DNA of 64,000 bases from Pedobacter paludis (GTDB taxonomy: Bacteria; Bacteroidota; Bacteroidia; Sphingobacteriales; Sphingobacteriaceae). Below, piece after piece: positions 1 to 6,737 of the stretch (positions are counted from its first letter, which is position 1; each line of letters opens with the position of its first letter). Under the pieces are notes generated by a model. The model saw only the letters and a program-made list of their open reading frames with translations. It was not told the origin of the DNA and did no database searches. The DNA is taken from contig NZ_QGNY01000001.1 of NCBI RefSeq assembly GCF_003173575.1, positions 124,001 to 188,000 of the forward strand. The letters run 5' to 3'. A program made the position numbers and the translations under genes.

Positions 1-1
1 T

Positions 2-109
2 GTTCACGCATCAGGATTGATCGATGAGATCAGAGAAAATGATACTGTAGAGTATGAAGTAAAGGATGGAAAAAAAGGACCAAACGCAGTAAACGTTCGC
101 GTGGTTTAA
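2..109 (+). CDS. cold-shock protein, C-terminal part (cut by window edge)
   Basis: The reading frame that enters the window at base 2 gives 35 residues ending in a TAA stop. It contains the pattern HASGL-DEI, then -DTVEYEV-, and ends -GPNAVNVRVV, which matches the last two beta strands of CspA-type cold-shock domain proteins. These are small single-stranded nucleic-acid-binding RNA chaperones in the cytoplasm. The N-terminal half with the RNP1/RNP2 motifs lies outside the window, so start and length are unknown. A strong hairpin follows eight bases after the stop, as expected for a monocistronic csp gene. The family call is good; which paralogue it is cannot be told. Confidence 0.85.
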   Translation, partial: VHASGLIDEIRENDTVEYEVKDGKKGPNAVNVRVV

Positions 110-116
110 AAACGGG

Positions 117-149
117 TTAATTTCTCCCGATTTATTTGGGAGAAATTAA
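117..149 (+). terminator. hairpin terminator after the cold-shock gene
   Basis: A perfect 12-bp inverted repeat (117-128 and 138-149, arm TTAATTTCTCCC) with a 9-nt loop is followed by a T-rich stretch (151-160). It lies directly behind the cold-shock stop codon. Confidence 0.8.
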
Positions 150-307
150 ATTTTATTATTTGATCGCTAAAACTTAAACATTAACCATTAGCGAATTGCA
201 TTTAAACTTTGGATTTGAATACCCTCAATCTTAAAGCTAAACATTTAATCATTCCGATTAGGAGTAAAAAGAAATCAATCTAAGCTTAAAGCTAATCGCA
301 TATTTAT

Positions 308-315
308 TAATTTTG
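308..315 (+). promoter_or_regulatory. possible -7 element of the AraC gene
   Basis: TAATTTTG fits the Bacteroidota -7 pattern TAnnTTTG and lies 29 bases before the chosen start codon. No clear -33 TTTG is seen at the usual spacing. Confidence 0.4.
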
Positions 316-344
316 TGTTATCCCGAATCCAAAATTTTTAAGTC

Positions 345-1538
345 TTGCATCCCATTTTTTTGAGCGTTATTGGCGCAATCTTTATTTTCTCTTTAATTAT
401 CATTAAGCTTTTTCTGTATGGAAAAAATAAAAGATATTTAAATTTTTGGCTCTCTATTTCCATAACTGGAATTATTTGGTTTGCCTTAATCTATCTGCTT
501 ACAAACTCCGGACAAATTAAAAACTACCCATTTCTATTTAATAAGGGTTTGCCTTTATATTATCTAATCGCACCTGGCTTATTTTTATATATCCGTGGCT
601 CTTTAAATACCAATTATTCTAATTTTAGAAAACAAGATCTTGTACACTTAATTTTAACCATACCTGCTTTTATTTCGATTCTACCCTATAATTTACTTAG
701 TTATAATCAACAACAGGAAATTGTAAGTCGCATTGCCAGAGATGTTCACTTTGCTTTTAGCAAAAGCCAATATATTGTAAATCCAATGCATTGGTTTGCT
801 TTTCCAGCCTCCGCATGTGTTTACTGCTTTTTTCAGTTTAGGGAAATTTGGAAGGCTTCAACATTGAAAAATGATGGTTTAAAGAGCATAAAATGGCTGT
901 ATGTTTTTACCGGTGTATGTGCTGCAATTTTTATTGGCATGCTGGCCATGAACATTTCGGTGTTTAAAAACTTGGGCGAGGCCTGGTTTATTCTCCAAAA
1001 TAGTAAAATTGTATCTTTCTTATGTCTCAGTGTACTTTTTCTAAGTTTCCTCTTTTTTTTACATCCAGAATTTATATATGGCTTTAAAAGAGCAGCGGTT
1101 ATCAACCAAATCTCACCTGAAGCAGAAAATATTGAGCCGGAGCCTTTATTAAAATCAGAAAAAGGGGAAGCTAAAATCCGTAAGATTGATACGAATTTGG
1201 TACTCCGCGTAGAATCTTTCATAAAAGAAGAAGAAGTTTTCAGACAGGCAGGTTTAACATTAAGTGGTTTTGCTTCGCTGATTGATATTCCCAATCATAA
1301 ATTAACCGAACTTTTTAACCATCACTATAAACTTAACTTTAACAGCTACATTAACAGTTTACGGATTGATTACGTGAAGACCAGACTGGATGGCGGAGAT
1401 TGGAAGCAATTTACTTTTGAAGCCATTGCAAACGATGCGGGTTTCTCTTCAAGAAATACATTTTTTTTAGCCTTTAAAAAAGTAACAGGTTTAACTCCTT
1501 CTGGCTATATTTCCAGTTTAAAAAACGATAAACTGTAA
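345..1538 (+). CDS. membrane-anchored AraC-family transcriptional regulator
   Basis: A 397-residue protein. Residues about 4-245 contain seven or so hydrophobic segments (for example around 36-52, 184-206 and 222-240), and a charged linker follows. The last ~100 residues form an AraC-type double helix-turn-helix with the typical ending FEAIANDAGFSS-N-F-AFKK-TG-TPS-Y. This multi-pass sensor plus AraC output layout is common in Bacteroidota; the signal is unknown. The start is a TTG at 345, because no in-frame ATG lies upstream and the first hydrophobic helix begins at once; a later start is possible. It stands alone, with no gene in the flanking stretches that would reveal its target. Confidence 0.85.
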   Translation: MHPIFLSVIGAIFIFSLIIIKLFLYGKNKRYLNFWLSISITGIIWFALIYLLTNSGQIKNYPFLFNKGLPLYYLIAPGLFLYIRGSLNTNYSNFRKQDLVHLILTIPAFISILPYNLLSYNQQQEIVSRIARDVHFAFSKSQYIVNPMHWFAFPASACVYCFFQFREIWKASTLKNDGLKSIKWLYVFTGVCAAIFIGMLAMNISVFKNLGEAWFILQNSKIVSFLCLSVLFLSFLFFLHPEFIYGFKRAAVINQISPEAENIEPEPLLKSEKGEAKIRKIDTNLVLRVESFIKEEEVFRQAGLTLSGFASLIDIPNHKLTELFNHHYKLNFNSYINSLRIDYVKTRLDGGDWKQFTFEAIANDAGFSSRNTFFLAFKKVTGLTPSGYISSLKNDKL

Positions 1539-1692
1539 CGATTTAGAAAATCGATACAAGCCAATCATCCGCAAGGCAATGAATTAACCCTGCTTTTCTG
1601 ATTTTTGTGCGCCAAATTATTGTGAATTGTTTGAGAATCAATTTTTCATTTCTTGATGAGCAGTGCTAGGCGGCGTAACCATTTACCAAACT

Positions 1693-1890
1693 ATGCTAAA
1701 CTCAAAATTTAAATCAGTAATGTTGTTTAAACTTTCATCAGAAAAAATTACCGAACTAAATCGCTTCATTTATTCAGATTCCAAATCGATTGTTGTTCTT
1801 ACCGCTGTTCAGGATGTACCGAGTGGAGCAGTTTTTGAAGAAAAATCCAGCTTAGAAATTCTTTTGGAGGAATTGGAAAAAACGGGTTAA
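1693..1890 (+). CDS. small hypothetical protein, 65 aa
   Basis: I do not recognise this gene. The frame is open from a GTG at 1663, but ATG 1693 gives a more natural start. The product is a soluble, mixed-charge protein with an internal phrase SKSIVVLTAVQDVPSGAVFEE and an acidic end (LEILLEELEKTG). No signal peptide or membrane segment is visible. It lies alone between the AraC regulator and another small gene. It could be a real small gene or a chance frame; the even residue composition argues mildly for real. Confidence 0.4.
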   Translation: MLNSKFKSVMLFKLSSEKITELNRFIYSDSKSIVVLTAVQDVPSGAVFEEKSSLEILLEELEKTG

Positions 1891-1970
1891 AACCTGAACA
1901 TATTTTTGCGCTTATTTAATTTTCCAAACCATTTTAGAAAATGCAGTGTTTTTAAAATAAAAGGATCATT

Positions 1971-2168
1971 ATGGAAAATTCAAATCACGACCCAAAGGAA
2001 AGAGAAAATCTATCGCACGAAGAAGAAAGTAAGGAGAGATCAGAACAATCCAATCAAGACAAAGCACTTGAAGATAATCCAGTTCAACGCGGATTAACAG
2101 GTGAAAGCGATGAAGAAGAAGGAGCGGGAGACTTGGCGGGCAATGCCGCCGGAAGTTCTGACGAATAA
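1971..2168 (+). CDS. small acidic hydrophilic protein, 65 aa
   Basis: An extremely hydrophilic product rich in Glu, Asp, Ser and Asn with almost no hydrophobic residues, ending in a Gly/Ala-rich stretch (GAGDLAGNAAGSSDE). It is probably disordered, like small stress-related hydrophilic proteins of Bacteroidota, but no known family is recognised. Support for a real gene comes from a purine-rich AAAGGA upstream of the ATG and a perfect 14-bp hairpin immediately after the stop. Another frame of 63 codons overlaps it but has ordinary noise composition and was not chosen. Confidence 0.6.
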   Translation: MENSNHDPKERENLSHEEESKERSEQSNQDKALEDNPVQRGLTGESDEEEGAGDLAGNAAGSSDE

Positions 2169-2170
2169 AT

Positions 2171-2205
2171 ATTTGCTAGAAATTTATACCTAATTTCTAG
2201 CAAAT
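2171..2205 (+). terminator. hairpin terminator
   Basis: A perfect 14-bp inverted repeat (2171-2184 and 2192-2205, arm ATTTGCTAGAAATT) with a 7-nt loop, followed by a T-rich stretch from 2209. It ends the acidic small gene. Confidence 0.75.
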
Positions 2206-2270
2206 TCATTTTTCTACATAGGTCAAAATATCCACCAAATAATTAAATTCGATGGATAAACCACATTATT

Positions 2271-2783
2271 ATGTCGCAAAAGTTAGAAGTCTGGCAAAGA
2301 GGGCCATTACCAAACATAATTCCAGTATTGCAACCTGTAGCGCATGCATTGCTTCAGGCAAGAGAAGAAATTAATGAATACCTAGATGGATTTCCTGTCG
2401 AGCTTCTTTGGATAAAAGTTGCCAGAATGGCTTCTGTTGGTTTTCATCTACAACATTTAAGTGGCGTACTGGACCGTGTTTTTACTTATGCAAGATCAGA
2501 AAGCCTTACCGAATTTCAATTTGAACAATTACGTGAAGAAGGAACAGATTCTGTTGAAGGATTTACTGTAGGTCAGCTGGTTAAACGCTTTGATTTACAG
2601 GTAGATTTAGCGCTCGAGCAAATAAAAAATACAGATGAAGCGACCTTGGCAGATTTTAGAGGAATTAGACGTGCAGGCTTACCCTCTACTGTAATCGGAC
2701 TGCTTTTTCATGCTGCTGAGCACACCATGCGCCATGTTGGTCAACTCATGGTAACAGCAGCGGTTGTAAAATCGATGAATTAA
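2271..2783 (+). CDS. DinB-like four-helix-bundle protein
   Basis: A 170-residue soluble protein with the DinB/YfiT layout. An early helix carries VGFHLQHLSGVLDR (first His ligand) and a late helix carries HAAEHTMRHVGQL (two more His ligands). DinB-superfamily proteins bind a divalent metal through three such histidines; several are thiol-dependent transferases, and many Bacteroidota members are uncharacterised. Length agrees with the family. The gene is monocistronic, with a terminator upstream and the convergent MOSC fragment downstream. The substrate cannot be inferred. Confidence 0.8.
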   Translation: MSQKLEVWQRGPLPNIIPVLQPVAHALLQAREEINEYLDGFPVELLWIKVARMASVGFHLQHLSGVLDRVFTYARSESLTEFQFEQLREEGTDSVEGFTVGQLVKRFDLQVDLALEQIKNTDEATLADFRGIRRAGLPSTVIGLLFHAAEHTMRHVGQLMVTAAVVKSMN

Positions 2784-2842
2784 AATCTGTTTGAGCATAA
2801 CTGCTATTAACGTCATCCAATATTTTAATCTTATAAATTCTA

Positions 2843-3133
2843 TTATTTCCAATGCTGAATTTTCAATTCATCACCTACAGAAATTATACCCGAACCACTA
2901 TGAATTAAGTTTTGACCAAATAAAATCTTCTTATTAAAAGTACGGTATTTGGCCAATGTTCTTAAGGGTTCCTGACCCTTAATTCCAGTTTGTTGATCAA
3001 TGGTAATCAATACACATCTTGCACATGGTTTTACAGCTGTGAATGCAATTTCTCCTAAACTAAATGAATTAAATTGATCTTCAAGGTGAGGTTCACCACC
3101 GGTAAAAACAAAATTAGGGCGAAAACGATCCAT
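2843..3133 (-). pseudogene. 5'-truncated copy of the MOSC-domain gene
   Basis: This minus-strand frame encodes 96 residues that are identical, apart from the last few, to the C-terminal third of the complete MOSC protein at 5768-6589. The match starts at an internal Met-Asp-Arg-Phe and includes the conserved Cys of VKPCARCV. The N-terminal beta-barrel domain and the first part of the MOSC domain are missing, so it cannot work alone. Its tail (GDELKIQHWK) differs from that of the complete gene (GDELKVQTWKEGH). The break at 3133/3134 coincides with the edge of the inserted segment. It reads as the original 3' end of the gene left behind by an insertion. Confidence 0.85.
2867..3133. repeat. left copy of 267-bp direct repeat
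   Basis: Bases 2867-3133 match 5801-6067 at a constant offset of 2934 with no gaps. By eye there are three mismatches, all silent in the MOSC frame. Similarity stops abruptly after GATCCAT at 3133 and decays before 2867. Confidence 0.9.
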
Positions 3134-3332
3134 TGTTCTGGATTTTCTTATTTAACTACCTCATAAACTCAGTACACCGATAAAAAAAATATATACAATT
3201 TATTAATATATTAATTAATAGATACTTATCATATTCAGTTTCATTTTTTGATATATAATAACTACAAATTCTGTAGTGTAAATTTTTGGTTTATATAACT
3301 ATGTTGATAAATAATGTATTATTATATAGACT

Positions 3333-3340
3333 TACTTTTG
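3333..3340 (+). promoter_or_regulatory. possible -7 element of the insert's operon
   Basis: TACTTTTG matches TAnnTTTG and lies 53 bases before the lipoprotein start codon in otherwise featureless A+T-rich DNA. Confidence 0.4.
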
Positions 3341-3392
3341 CTTATGTAACATTTTTTTTACTACTTTTAGGAATAAATCTAACATAGTAAAA

Positions 3393-4402
3393 GTGAAAAA
3401 ATTAAAATTTAAGCCTAAACATGGCTTTTTTGTTGCATTGGCAACTGGAATGCTAGTCGTTAACAGTTGTAAAAAAGAAGTAGTCCCTCCAGTAGCAAAG
3501 AATATGGAATTAGTATTGAAAGATAAGTTAATGGGTACTGTTCCACTGTCAGGCTCATTAACTAATAATGATATGCAGATTATTCAAGAGCTTGAGTATT
3601 TAAATAAAAAGGCAGATGCAGACCATAGTTATAATCCTTGCCATGGTACAGCAAGATTAGGTAATATTCGATTTCAAGGTACTATGGAACATTGGATAAT
3701 ACAATTTGCATATGTTATGCAAAATGGAGCAACTCATAAACGTGAATATTATATACCAGAAAGTTCATCTAATATTTGGAATCCACGTGGGCCAGGTTAT
3801 GCCGATTTGGTAGATGAGGGTACAAAGGAAATTTTCGAAATAAAATCACAAACCATTGGTAATTATACTGGTTTTGGAATGAGCAACTATGCCAGAGAGC
3901 AAGCCATAGCAGAGATAAATAAGTACGTTGCATCAGCGAAAAAATTTTGCGGGGGTGGCTGGAAGCATGGGGAAAATTTTACAAGAATGAGTTTTATGTT
4001 TTGTTCCCTAATCCCCACCCTGTAGAAGCATATATGAGCGAAATGCCAGGTATTGTACTTTATGGTCCAGGTAGATATACCCCGCCTGTAAATGCTCCTG
4101 TGGTGGATAGAGAATTCTCAAGAAAAATTGCCAATTTTTTTCGGCAGTTAGCAGGAAGCGTTTCTTCTACTTATGAAGGTGCAATTGCAATGGATATACA
4201 AATAAAGCAGTTCATAATAGATAACCCTAGAGTGAAAGACTACTTGAAGGCGGCTGGTATAGCACTTATAATTGCAACCATTGCCGAAGATTTTGCAACA
4301 AGTGGTGCAGGTATAGCTGATGATTGGGCTTGTTATGTTATTGCCCGAAATATGTGGATCCTTTCTAATGCAACTACGGTTGGTGCCATAGCAAATATGT
4401 AA
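3393..4402 (+). pseudogene. frameshifted lipoprotein with nuclease-like region (candidate toxin)
   Basis: Two overlapping frames, 3393-4025 and 3947-4402, read as one ~336-residue protein if one base is restored near the GGGGG run at 3951-3955. Frame 1 begins with a lipoprotein signal (hydrophobic stretch, then VVNSC followed by KKE) and carries GYADLVD, then EIFEIKS and a helix EINKYVASAKKFC. This spacing recalls the D...ExK core of restriction-endonuclease-fold toxin domains. Frame 2 starts at a TTG and continues naturally (GWLEAWGKFYKNEF, PGIVLYGPG), ending in a hydrophobic helix. Frame 1 ends in unlikely sequence. No good slippery heptamer sits at the join, so mutation or a sequencing error is likelier than programmed frameshifting. 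The nuclease and toxin roles are inferred from the motif and the neighbour. Confidence 0.6.
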
Positions 4403-5682
4403 TGATGAAAAAAGCGAATAAAATTAACACAGAGTTTTTTTGGGATGGTGCTACTTGGTCCAATTTATTTAAACTATATTTTGACATTAAAGCAAGCTTA
4501 AATTTTTTGAACTGTGGTAACCAACAATTGGTGCATTTTTTTGAAGAAACTGTTGGTGTTACCCCAAATTACCCAATTCGTTTGCACTGGTATGGCCCAC
4601 TTGATGGTTGTGTATTTAATTATGAAAAAGGTAAAATATCAAAACTAGATGCAGTCCTTTCTTTGCTATATGGACGCATGAATGTTAGCATAACCTGGCA
4701 ATCAAAATCGGGCAGAATTTACGACATGGCCGATGAGGATATAGACTGCGATGATTTAATCTTTTGGTTTGAAAATTTGGAGAAGGAAGAATGTTTAAGA
4801 ATGATAAATCCTATAATAGATTGGCACCGTTTGGTTTATACATCAGGTTTTATAGATGTGCACAAAAAAGTTTGGGCGGTAGATTTTTCCGTGCCTTTTG
4901 TAGAATGCATGAATAGTCAGCTACTGCCCATTTTTGAAGAAAGAACTGGTATTACCATCAATAAAAGCAATAGAGTAGTTTTAGGTAGCATGCCTAAAAT
5001 TGATCCGATCACTCCAGAAATGATAGCCGAATCGGATAAAATTGTCAGATTACAGCGAAGTATAGGATTATTTCCACAATTGGATGACGAGGCATTTGAA
5101 GATTTTATTGAAAAAACCAAGCCCACTAACGATTACCCTAAATTTCAATATCAAAAAGGTACAGTATCAACTATTTCTTTATACTTTTGGATTGCTCAAA
5201 ATATATTTGCTTACCATCAGGATATTAAGTGGCAATCAAAATCGGGTAGGATTTATGATATTGCAGATGAGGATATAGATTATAACGATATTGAATTTTG
5301 GTTTGATAATCTTGATGTAGAAAAGGTTTATCAAGCACTTTATCCTAAAATAGATACTCCTTTTAAACTTAAAAATCTTAGTTACGAATTAAAAGTTTAT
5401 CAGATGAGCTTAGATGCTATCATTCACATGCATTTAAAAACCGATTGCTTAGCTGATGCTGAAAATTACATTATTGAAATTGATAATTTTATTCAAGAGA
5501 TTAACGAGAAAACTGAAAAAAAAGATCCAAAGTATGCGGTTATACATGGCTGGGAAAGCAAGATTGAGGATGGGTTTATAGATTACAGCCTAAAAATTGG
5601 AGATAATGGGATTGCATTCTTAAAAAAACTCTTCAAGTTTGTTTCCGATTTAAACTGCTTTGATGAGGTGGTTATGAATTAA
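4402..5682 (+). CDS. hypothetical protein with internal repeat (candidate immunity partner)
   Basis: A 426-residue cytoplasmic-looking protein without signal peptide. Its ATG overlaps the stop of the preceding gene (TAATG), with a second ATG directly after, suggesting translational coupling. The phrase WQSKSGRIYD-ADEDID occurs twice (near residues 100 and 280), each followed by a W/F-rich acidic segment (FWFENLEKE and FWFDNLDVE). The protein therefore contains two diverged copies of a ~180-residue unit, followed by a C-terminal extension. I do not recognise the family. The acidic composition and the place behind a secreted nuclease-like protein suggest an immunity protein, though an adhesion or regulatory role cannot be excluded. 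Confidence 0.65.
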   Translation: MMKKANKINTEFFWDGATWSNLFKLYFDIKASLNFLNCGNQQLVHFFEETVGVTPNYPIRLHWYGPLDGCVFNYEKGKISKLDAVLSLLYGRMNVSITWQSKSGRIYDMADEDIDCDDLIFWFENLEKEECLRMINPIIDWHRLVYTSGFIDVHKKVWAVDFSVPFVECMNSQLLPIFEERTGITINKSNRVVLGSMPKIDPITPEMIAESDKIVRLQRSIGLFPQLDDEAFEDFIEKTKPTNDYPKFQYQKGTVSTISLYFWIAQNIFAYHQDIKWQSKSGRIYDIADEDIDYNDIEFWFDNLDVEKVYQALYPKIDTPFKLKNLSYELKVYQMSLDAIIHMHLKTDCLADAENYIIEIDNFIQEINEKTEKKDPKYAVIHGWESKIEDGFIDYSLKIGDNGIAFLKKLFKFVSDLNCFDEVVMN

Positions 5683-5691
5683 ATAGTTGTG

Positions 5692-5728
5692 TTTTTCAAG
5701 TAATAGTGTTATGCTACGACTTGAAAAA
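5692..5728 (+). terminator. possible hairpin between convergent genes
   Basis: A 10-bp inverted repeat TTTTTCAAGT / ACTTGAAAAA (5692-5701, 5719-5728) with a 17-nt loop lies between the convergent insert operon and the MOSC gene. The long loop makes it a weak call. Confidence 0.4.
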
Positions 5729-5767
5729 ATTTGGGATGTTATTTGTAAAATGTTAAATCATCAAGTA

Positions 5768-6589
5768 TTAGTGACCCTCTTTCCAGGTCTGAACTTTTAG
5801 TTCATCACCTACAGAAATTATACCCGAACCGCTATGAATTAAGTTTTGACCAAATAAAATCTTCTTATTAAAAGTACGGTATTTGGCCAATGTTCTTAAG
5901 GGTTCCTGACCCTTAATTCCAGTTTGTTGATCAATGGTAATCAAGACACATCTTGCACATGGTTTTACAGCTGTGAAGGCAATTTCTCCTAAACTAAATG
6001 AATTAAATTGATCTTCAAGGTGAGGTTCACCACCGGTAAAAACAAAATTAGGGCGAAAACGATCCATCAAAATTGGCTCGGCAAGTTTTTCGTTCAATGC
6101 ATTCAAAGATGATTGTCCAATGATTAAACAGGGGTAACCATCAGCAAAGCTAACCACTTCATGATCTGTTGCATATCTTGGATCAACAAATCTATTTTCC
6201 GTAGGAGCCATTTTAACCAACCTTACTTTAATCTTCATAAAATTAGAAAACCAATCACTTACCTCGCGGCTTACTTCAACACCCTTAGAAATATCGTCCC
6301 AAATTTTAACCGTAATATTTGCTCCTGTTTGTTCCTCCAGATCAAAGGAAATGTTTTGATTAAAACGGGTTTTATGATTAATGGTTAATCTACCTTCAGC
6401 AATATTTACCTGTAACTGGGAAAGTTCAAAATGTTTACGTTGGGTAATAAATGTGCCCTCATCATCAATTAACATCCATCTTCTGTCATAGTGCAGGCCT
6501 CTGTCTTCCATTTGGGCACTTTGTAAACTCATGCCTCCAAGAGATTTTATAGGATAAATATTGATTTCTGAAAGGTAAAGCTTGTTCAT
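5768..6589 (-). CDS. MOSC-domain protein (YcbX-like)
   Basis: A 273-residue protein with an N-terminal MOSC beta-barrel domain (start MNKLYLSEINIYPIKSLGG) and a C-terminal MOSC domain bearing the invariant Cys in VKPCARCVLI. MOSC proteins bind the molybdenum cofactor or carry its sulfur; YcbX-type members reduce N-hydroxylated compounds together with a flavoprotein. Length fits the two-domain form, and the start is the ATG at 6589. The last 267 bp plus a different tail appear to be a second version of the 3' end, the other version being stranded at 2843-3133. The complete gene therefore seems to be a hybrid of resident 5' and incoming 3' DNA. Confidence 0.85.
   Translation of the reverse strand: MNKLYLSEINIYPIKSLGGMSLQSAQMEDRGLHYDRRWMLIDDEGTFITQRKHFELSQLQVNIAEGRLTINHKTRFNQNISFDLEEQTGANITVKIWDDISKGVEVSREVSDWFSNFMKIKVRLVKMAPTENRFVDPRYATDHEVVSFADGYPCLIIGQSSLNALNEKLAEPILMDRFRPNFVFTGGEPHLEDQFNSFSLGEIAFTAVKPCARCVLITIDQQTGIKGQEPLRTLAKYRTFNKKILFGQNLIHSGSGIISVGDELKVQTWKEGH
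5801..6067. repeat. right copy of 267-bp direct repeat
   Basis: Partner of 2867-3133, part of the intact MOSC gene. Beyond 6067 the intact gene continues while the left copy ends. Confidence 0.9.
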
Positions 6590-6707
6590 GTGTCAAAGAT
6601 AAAAACATCTTTCTATCAGGGAGTTTATTTGTAATCAACATTTGTAAAAATGACTTCAATCACTTTTTTATATAACCCTAATCCCTTATGTAAATAAGTG
6701 GTTTTAA

Positions 6708-6715
6708 TAGGTTTG
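6708..6715 (+). promoter_or_regulatory. possible -7 element of the 6738 gene
   Basis: TAGGTTTG fits TAnnTTTG 22 bases before the ATG. A 5-bp dyad with 4-bp spacer, CTTAT-GTAA-ATAAG, lies at 6685-6698 and has the 14-bp geometry of CRP/FNR-type sites, but its sequence is not a known consensus. Confidence 0.35.
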
Positions 6716-6737
6716 CCAATAGAAAACAATAATTCTT

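Larger units (their letters stand above)
3134..5767. other. inserted segment between two MOSC 3' ends
   Basis: The 2.6 kb between the truncated and complete MOSC copies contains a very A+T-rich leader (3134-3392, no gene seen), a frameshifted lipoprotein gene and its downstream partner. There is no integrase, transposase or terminal inverted repeat, so a single crossover by a circular DNA carrying a piece of the MOSC gene is the simplest origin. That is inference; the repeat structure is directly visible. Confidence 0.7.

Noticed and set aside
3936..3956. Programmed -1 frameshift at GCGAAAAAATTTTGCGGGGG
   Set aside because: No heptamer with correct phase for tandem slippage; a base loss is simpler.
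3947..4402. Separate gene of 151 residues starting with TTG
   Set aside because: It continues the fold of the preceding frame and begins in the overlap at a G-run; treated as the second part of a frameshifted gene.
4402..5682. Internal repeats as a sign of an adhesin
   Set aside because: There is no signal peptide or surface anchor, and only two diverged copies exist.
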